The translations under genes and the position numbers were made by a program. Below the pieces are notes generated by a model. The model saw only the letters and a list, made by a program, of their open reading frames with translations. It was not told the origin of the DNA and searched no databases. Shown here one piece after another: positions 59,343 through 64,000 of a DNA stretch of 64,000 nt. Position 1 is the stretch's first letter. Each line of letters starts with the position of its first letter. The stretch is from SOJA01 sp964598485 (GTDB lineage Archaea; Thermoproteota; Bathyarchaeia; Bathyarchaeales; Bathycorpusculaceae), in NCBI GenBank assembly GCA_964598485.1, contig CAZRCD010000009.1, forward strand, positions 1-64,000, in the 5' to 3' direction.

Positions 59343-59576
59343 ACTTCTCCTCCAGAGCCTTATTGGAATATAGATTCCGGATTTAATAGTTTAAATGTTC
59401 GTCTCAACAAAAAGGTTAAACATCAACATAAACCAGAAAAAGGTTCACGATCACGAGATCTATTGCATCTCGTTCAGTTTGTTTCACTTGAAGAATTTTT
59501 TGCATATTTCTTTCAAAGATCGTAAAGCTGAGAGGAAAATTTTATTCATTTTCTTAACAGAATTCTCGCGCGCGCG

Positions 59577-59775
59577 GTCAAAGTCGGCTAACTCGTACTC
59601 TTCGCTCATTCTAATAGCGTTTTCTGGGCAAATCTCTGCACATTGCCCACAGAACATACAACGATCAACATAATGATTAATTTCCGCTTCCAATCATTTC
59701 TATGGCGCCTGAAGGACACACGCTAGAGCAGAGTCCGCAAATTCGTTCAGCTAAGTAGGTGTTTTTATGTGGCAA
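59577..59775 (-). pseudogene. chimeric remnant of nuoD and nuoI
   Basis: Read leftward, this starts with nuoD-like codons NTYLAERICGLCS (compare NIYLAERICGICS at 51730) and passes, within the shared CGxCS motif, into nuoI codons SVCPSGAIEMIG. An 11-base deletion then shifts the frame, and a near-identical copy of nuoI continues (EAEINHYVDRCMFCGQCAEI). DNA identity to 49498-49660 is almost complete over about 120 bases, so the duplication is recent. It cannot make a working subunit. Confidence 0.8.
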
Positions 59776-59847
59776 TAAATAAATATCTAATTACTACGGA
59801 ATACAAGACGATAATACCTTGAGTAATGGCAAGAGTGAGCTTCTAAA

Positions 59848-60300
59848 ATGTCGGAAAAGGAAATCCTTGATAAGTTGAAGCGAAACATGGGCCCTAAACA
59901 TGTTTGGAAGACATCAGTTCCTAGGACTGGGAAGGTCTTCGTAGAAATTGACAAAAAGAAACTGAAGGATGCTATTCGCTTTTTGAAGACCGAGGGTTTT
60001 GCGCATCTTTCTGCAATAACGGGTCTTGAAACTGAAGATGAAATTGAACTTCTTTATCATTTGGGCAACGGAGGCATTCTGCTAACGATTAGAGTTAAGT
60101 TGCCGCTAAGTGAAACAGTTATTCCTTCGATTACCACTCATATTCAAGGAGCAACTTTTTATGAGCGGGAAATTCACGAATTGCTCGGAGTGAATTTTGA
60201 AGGACACCCAAATCTGGCACCTTTGATCTTGCCAGATGACTGGCCGAAAGATAATTACCCATTACGTAAAAGCCGAAGAACAGAAAAAGAGAAAGAATAG
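59848..60300 (+). CDS. second subunit C (NuoC-like)
   Basis: A 150-residue protein homologous to the C subunit at 51953: FAHLSAITGLETEDEIELLY, IPSITTHIQGATFYEREIHE and LLGVNFEGHPNLAPLILPDD with PLRKSR. It is intact but clearly diverged from its paralogue, and no other complete redox-arm gene accompanies it. It may be the survivor of a second hydrogenase cluster whose nuoD/nuoI remains are just upstream, or a spare subunit. Confidence 0.85.
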   Translation: MSEKEILDKLKRNMGPKHVWKTSVPRTGKVFVEIDKKKLKDAIRFLKTEGFAHLSAITGLETEDEIELLYHLGNGGILLTIRVKLPLSETVIPSITTHIQGATFYEREIHELLGVNFEGHPNLAPLILPDDWPKDNYPLRKSRRTEKEKE

Positions 60301-60319
60301 AAACAGAGATGAAAAAGTC

Positions 60320-61044
60320 TTGGGTAGAATATTAAGTAGAAGAACTATTGGAGCTTTAATAGTCGTCCTAATGATAGGACTAACATTTGCATTCATCCTT
60401 TTATGGCAAGCTTTTAAGCCGAAGGTGATCGAGCCTTCTCAAACAGCAAATGCACTCGAAATAGCGCTTCCGACACCACAGTATGATAGCAACGTCTCAA
60501 TTGAGGAAGTACTGTTAAAGAGAAGATCAATTAGGGAATATACAAATGAACCCTTAACACTCCAACAGGTTTCGCAACTCCTCTGGGCCGTTCAAGGAAT
60601 TACTGACCAAAGAGGCTACACAACCGTTCCCTCTGCCGGAGCTCTCTATCCACTCGAAGTTTATGTAGTGGTCGGAAACGTAGAAAACCTTGAAGAAGGT
60701 GTTTACAAATACAAACCCCATGAGCATGAACTGGTGAAGGTTCTTGACGGAGACAAGAGGGCGGAGCTAGCCACAGCCGCTCTAGGCCAGACTTGGGTCA
60801 AAGAGGGCGCAATAAACATTGTGATTACGGCGGTTTATGAGAGGACGACCGTGAAGTATGGTGGTAGAGACATTAGATACGTGCACATGGAGGCAGGGCA
60901 CGCCCCCAAAACCTATATCTCCAAGCAACCGCCATGAATCTCGGAGCCGTCACTGTAGGAGCATTCTATCGAGACCCTTGGATGTGCTTGCTTGAAAGGG
61001 ACCTCTTTATAAGTAGAACAAAATCTACAGGTAAGCCTCTGTGA
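60320..61044 (+). pseudogene. SagB-type nitroreductase pseudogene, frameshifted
   Basis: An N-terminal membrane anchor (TIGALIVVLMIGLTFAFILL) is followed by VLLKRRSIREYTNEPLTLQQ, LLWAVQGITDQRGYTTVPSA and GALYPLEVYVVVG, the FMN-binding blocks of SagB/ThcOx oxidoreductases. After YVHMEAGHAP the frame breaks at a run of five C (about 60903). The next frame continues AMNLGAVTVGAFYRD as the family requires, then loses similarity before the normal C-terminus. Only the first frame up to TGA 60937 is translatable. The TTG at 60320 is the likely original start. Confidence 0.75.
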
Positions 61045-62719
61045 CGTATCTGCGCATCATTCTATGGCTGTTAAAATAATATGCAATCTTTCCTATGGAA
61101 TTCTCCATCATTTTTATCCACTCGTCTCTTTTCTGATAGAACATTGGGATAATTATGTATTCTAACTTATTGTATAAATCATCTAGCTCTCTAATTTCAG
61201 TCTCCTCGGTTGAGAGCTGCTCGTCTGGATGTGGCCCTATAGCCCAGCCGGTAACACCCTCAATCCAGCCTTCAATCCACCAGCCGTCTAAGACGCTGAA
61301 ATTTATCACACCGGTATGTGCTGCTTTCATTCCACTTGTGCCGGATGCTTCAAATGGTCGTAAGGGAGTGTTTAGCCAAACATCAACTCCCGGAATCAAC
61401 TTAGCCGCGAGCCCCATATCATAATCTCCTAAATATACGATCTTGATCTCGTTCTTCAGCTTCTCAATGTAACCAAAGATCTCTTGAATCAGCCTTTTTC
61501 CCCTCTCGTCCTTGGGATGGGCTTTTCCGGCAAAAACAATTTGTATCTTTCCCTTCTTATTGTTCTTTCTTAGTTTTTCCAAGTCCGAAAACAATAGGTT
61601 CGCCCTTTTATATCCCGTAGCTCTTCTGGCAAATCCCAAAGTTAGCGTGTCGTAATCCATGCCGATATTCGTCACATTGTTAACGTAATCAATCAATACC
61701 TTTTTTGCTTCCATATGAGCATGCCAAACCTCTTCATCCGGAATTCCACCTACTCTCACCAACAACTCCGGCTCATTTGCCCACCCAGGCAGATACTTAT
61801 CGTATAACCTCCTGAAACTCTCGCAAGTCCAAGTATAAGAATGGATGCCGTTAGTTATCGCGTGAATCTCATAACCAGGAAACAACTCTTTCGAAACATC
61901 CCTATGTCTTTTGGCCACACCATTAATAAATTCACTCAAGTTTAGGGCAAGACGAGTCATGTTCAACCTATCGTGACCGCCAATTTTCTTTAAGAACTCC
62001 AAGGGAACGATTTCTCCCATTATTTCTTGAACCATGTCGTAGTGGAATTTGTCTTGTCCTGCTTCTACAGGCGTGTGTGTGGTAAAAATACACATTTCTC
62101 TAACTCTATCGACATCCATCTCATATCTTCGCAACAACTCCAAGATGAGAAGGCTGGAATGCCCCTCGTTCATGTGATATTTTCTAATGCTAAAACCCAA
62201 CGCCTCAAACATTCGTGCGCCGCCGATTCCCAAAACAATTTCCTGTTTTAACCTGTATCTTTCATCGCCTCCATATAAAAAAGAAGTGATCTCTCTATCC
62301 TCTGGAAAATTTCCTTCTACATCGGTATCAAGAAAACAAATGGGAACTACTCCTCCTGTTAAACTTTGCACATTATAAAGCCATGCTTTAACCTTCACAT
62401 CTCTGTTTTGAATTTGAACTTTTACCTCTGTAGGTAACAACTCCATAATCTTTGATGGTTCCCACTCAACTGGATGCTCTATCTGTTTTCCTTCCTCGTC
62501 AATTTCCTGCTGGAAATAACCCCTCTTACTAACAAGCGTGACCGCGATTAATGGGAGTTTTAAATCCGCGCTTGACCGTATTGTGTCGCCTGCTAAAACT
62601 CCTAGACCTCCACTGTAAGTGGGAATCTCATTCATCAATCCAATTTCCATGGAGAAATAAGCAATTTTTTGTTCTCTAAACACTTCTTGTAAAGGTTTCA
62701 TCAATTCCTCTTCCATCAA
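61025..62719 (-). CDS. glgP: alpha-glucan phosphorylase
   Basis: A 564-residue GT35 phosphorylase of the short archaeal/thermophile form that releases glucose-1-phosphate from glycogen or maltodextrin. IAYFSMEIGLMNEIPTYSGG at the start, HMNEGHSS in the middle, RRATGYKRANLLF (cofactor/phosphate region) and EASGTSGMKAAHTGVINFSV with LDGWW near the end are conserved, the last holding the PLP site region. It lies 9 bases downstream of the phosphofructokinase gene, forming a sugar operon. Confidence 0.93.
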   Translation of the reverse strand: MMEEELMKPLQEVFREQKIAYFSMEIGLMNEIPTYSGGLGVLAGDTIRSSADLKLPLIAVTLVSKRGYFQQEIDEEGKQIEHPVEWEPSKIMELLPTEVKVQIQNRDVKVKAWLYNVQSLTGGVVPICFLDTDVEGNFPEDREITSFLYGGDERYRLKQEIVLGIGGARMFEALGFSIRKYHMNEGHSSLLILELLRRYEMDVDRVREMCIFTTHTPVEAGQDKFHYDMVQEIMGEIVPLEFLKKIGGHDRLNMTRLALNLSEFINGVAKRHRDVSKELFPGYEIHAITNGIHSYTWTCESFRRLYDKYLPGWANEPELLVRVGGIPDEEVWHAHMEAKKVLIDYVNNVTNIGMDYDTLTLGFARRATGYKRANLLFSDLEKLRKNNKKGKIQIVFAGKAHPKDERGKRLIQEIFGYIEKLKNEIKIVYLGDYDMGLAAKLIPGVDVWLNTPLRPFEASGTSGMKAAHTGVINFSVLDGWWIEGWIEGVTGWAIGPHPDEQLSTEETEIRELDDLYNKLEYIIIPMFYQKRDEWIKMMENSIGKIAYYFNSHRMMRRYVTEAYL

Positions 62720-62728
62720 ATTTCAGTT

Positions 62729-63691
62729 TTACGCGGATAAGATTTCAGCTAAACGGTAAAGCCTTGTATCTAGTTCTCTCCTCTGTCTCCATGAATAGTC
62801 TAGATCGACTGAGATTATTTTTTGCCCTCTGATCCCTACCATCCTTTTCTCCGCGCCCTCCAGGAGCTGTTCTACTGCGTACGCTCCGAAGAGATTAGCA
62901 AGGATTCTACTACGGGCTGTCGGTGGTCCCCCTCTTTGTATATACCCCAAAACGGTTAAGCGTACTTCATATCCCGTCTCTTTTCTTATCTGATTTACAA
63001 TAAAAGCAGGGTTTCCAGCTCCCTCAGCCATGACTAGGATCTCAGACGTTTTTCCCTTCCCTCGACCTTCCCTAAGTTTTTTAAAGATATCCTGCAGATT
63101 ATACTTGATCTCTGGAACGAGGATGAATTCCGCTCCTCCAGCGAGGCCAACCTCCAAGGCGAGGAACCCGCGCTCTCTACCCATCACCTCAACGACAAAT
63201 ATCCTTTCATGGGAGGTAGCCGTATCGCGAATTCTATCAATTGCAAACAGGGCCGCGTTAACGGCTGTGTCGAAGCCAATGGTTGTATCTGTGCCCGCGA
63301 CATCATTATCGATGGTTGCTGGCACCCCTATCACTGGCAATTCGATTGCTCGATGCAGTTCACTAGCACCCCTAAAGGAACCGTCTCCACCAATTACTAT
63401 AAGGCCCTCAATCCTGTGGGTTTTCAAGACATCTACCGCCCTCCGAATGCCTCCACCAGTTTTTATCTCCTCACATCGAGCAGTTTTGAGTATGGTTCCT
63501 CCAAGATTAATGATGCCACTAACGGAGCGAGGACTTAATGGGCGAATCTGCCCTTCAATGAGGCCCATATACCCTCTTTCGATTCCCAGCACTTCCAGCC
63601 CATGAAATATGGCGGTGCGAACTATCGAACGGATTGCAGCGTTCATTCCTGGAGCATCTCCGCCGGCGGTTACAACAGCAATTCTCTGCAT
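62729..63691 (-). CDS. pfkA: 6-phosphofructokinase, bacterial PfkA type
   Basis: A 320-residue phosphofructokinase: VVTAGGDAPGMNAAIRSIVR (nucleotide loop), VIGGDGSFRGA (GGDGS, the ATP-type form rather than the GGDDT of pyrophosphate enzymes), GVPATIDNDVAGTDTTIGFD (catalytic Asp) and MGRERGFLALEVGLAGGAEF (substrate loop). Most archaea use unrelated ADP-dependent or PfkB-type enzymes, so this gene suggests transfer from bacteria. Together with GlgP it would feed storage glucan into glycolysis. Confidence 0.93.
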   Translation of the reverse strand: MQRIAVVTAGGDAPGMNAAIRSIVRTAIFHGLEVLGIERGYMGLIEGQIRPLSPRSVSGIINLGGTILKTARCEEIKTGGGIRRAVDVLKTHRIEGLIVIGGDGSFRGASELHRAIELPVIGVPATIDNDVAGTDTTIGFDTAVNAALFAIDRIRDTATSHERIFVVEVMGRERGFLALEVGLAGGAEFILVPEIKYNLQDIFKKLREGRGKGKTSEILVMAEGAGNPAFIVNQIRKETGYEVRLTVLGYIQRGGPPTARSRILANLFGAYAVEQLLEGAEKRMVGIRGQKIISVDLDYSWRQRRELDTRLYRLAEILSA

Positions 63692-63724
63692 GCTAAAATC
63701 TCCTTCACTAAGATGGTTTAGTTG

Positions 63725-63994
63725 CTACATCTTCAAAATTTCTTCTTTTATCACTCTGTGTGTTTCGATGGGTGATAACACAATGTTCACAAGGTAGGTT
63801 TCAAGGCGACCGAAGAACTCTCTGAAAAATCGTCTTCGTAAATCGTTCTTTCGCTCATCTCTCACTAACAGATGAGGATTGCAAAATTCCACGGTTTCCA
63901 TATAATTGGCAGCTTCGTTGGGCGTCAATTTTTTAACAACCGTGTCGTCTTTCGGATCGCGCATTAGTAAAATAGCCATTCTCAATGTGGTCAT
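63725..63994 (-). CDS. hypothetical protein at window edge
   Basis: An 89-residue, Arg-rich protein (LRRRFFREFFGRLETYLVNI) beginning MTTLRMAILL. The frame stays open to the window end, so it may be longer than shown. It ends 34 bases before the pfkA start on the same strand, so it could be the first gene of that operon. No family is recognised. Confidence 0.45.
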   Translation of the reverse strand: MTTLRMAILLMRDPKDDTVVKKLTPNEAANYMETVEFCNPHLLVRDERKNDLRRRFFREFFGRLETYLVNIVLSPIETHRVIKEEILKM

Positions 63995-64000
63995 TGGCAG

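Noticed and set aside
63030..63605. 191-codon rightward frame opposite pfkA
   Set aside because: Shadow of pfkA; Ser/Pro/Ile-rich without any motif.

Overview
The window is archaeal. It encodes an elongation factor 2 with the diphthamide-type end FDHW, ribosomal proteins eL15 and eL13, RNase P proteins Rpp30 and Pop5, TRAM-domain RNA-binding proteins, CCA-encoded tRNAs, one with a bulge-helix-bulge intron, and a PurP-type purine enzyme. A lineage close to the Bathyarchaeia (TACK archaea) fits the gene set best. That placement is inference from gene content; no 16S rRNA gene is present.

Layout. 0-5.7 kb: chromosomal genes, including a thiolase-like protein that has lost its catalytic residues, coupled to a zinc-ribbon/OB (DUF35)-HMG-CoA synthase fusion, then a Yip1-like membrane protein and a 5'-truncated FtsX/MacB permease remnant. 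About 5.75-21.08 kb: an integrated virus-like element. It has an integrase, a leftward replication module (AAA+ ATPase, DNA methyltransferase, zinc ribbons, RHH protein), a rightward late module (TerS, TerL, gp10-like and tail-hub-like proteins, two related beta-sandwich proteins) and a second tyrosine recombinase. No portal, protease or major capsid gene is recognisable. 21.1-22.1 kb: TRAM/OB RNA-binding operon. 22.33-29.40 kb: a second, 7-kb integrated element, flanked by 9-bp repeats and inserted inside an HD-domain phosphohydrolase gene, which it splits in two. 29.4-43.4 kb: aEF-2, a small kinase, purP/purC/purE, secreted proteins with an ABC exporter, eL15, eL13, an exosome-associated RNA-binding protein, both RNase P proteins, a possible C/D box sRNA and a rhomboid protease. 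43.4-44.0 kb: tRNA-Val, tRNA-Ser (intron) and tRNA-Asp (odd insertion). 44-49.4 kb: membrane and coiled-coil proteins and an APC permease.

49.4-59.3 kb: the most interesting locus, a complete membrane-bound complex with complex I subunit types A, B, C, D, H, I, J (split), K and three antiporter-like subunits. Its D-type subunit keeps both CxxC pairs that bind nickel in [NiFe] hydrogenases. It therefore looks like a group 4 energy-converting hydrogenase that also carries a NuoA-type subunit. Next to it lie a chimeric nuoD/nuoI remnant and a second intact nuoC. The window ends with a frameshifted nitroreductase pseudogene and a sugar module (alpha-glucan phosphorylase and a bacterial-type 6-phosphofructokinase).

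Co-operation. The hydrogenase would couple ferredoxin oxidation, H2 chemistry and ion pumping. GlgP and PfkA would feed storage glucan into glycolysis. PurP, PurC and PurE act in late purine synthesis. The two integrated elements share a design: an inward-pointing integrase with a coiled-coil tail beside the att site, RHH regulators and a related zinc-finger protein.
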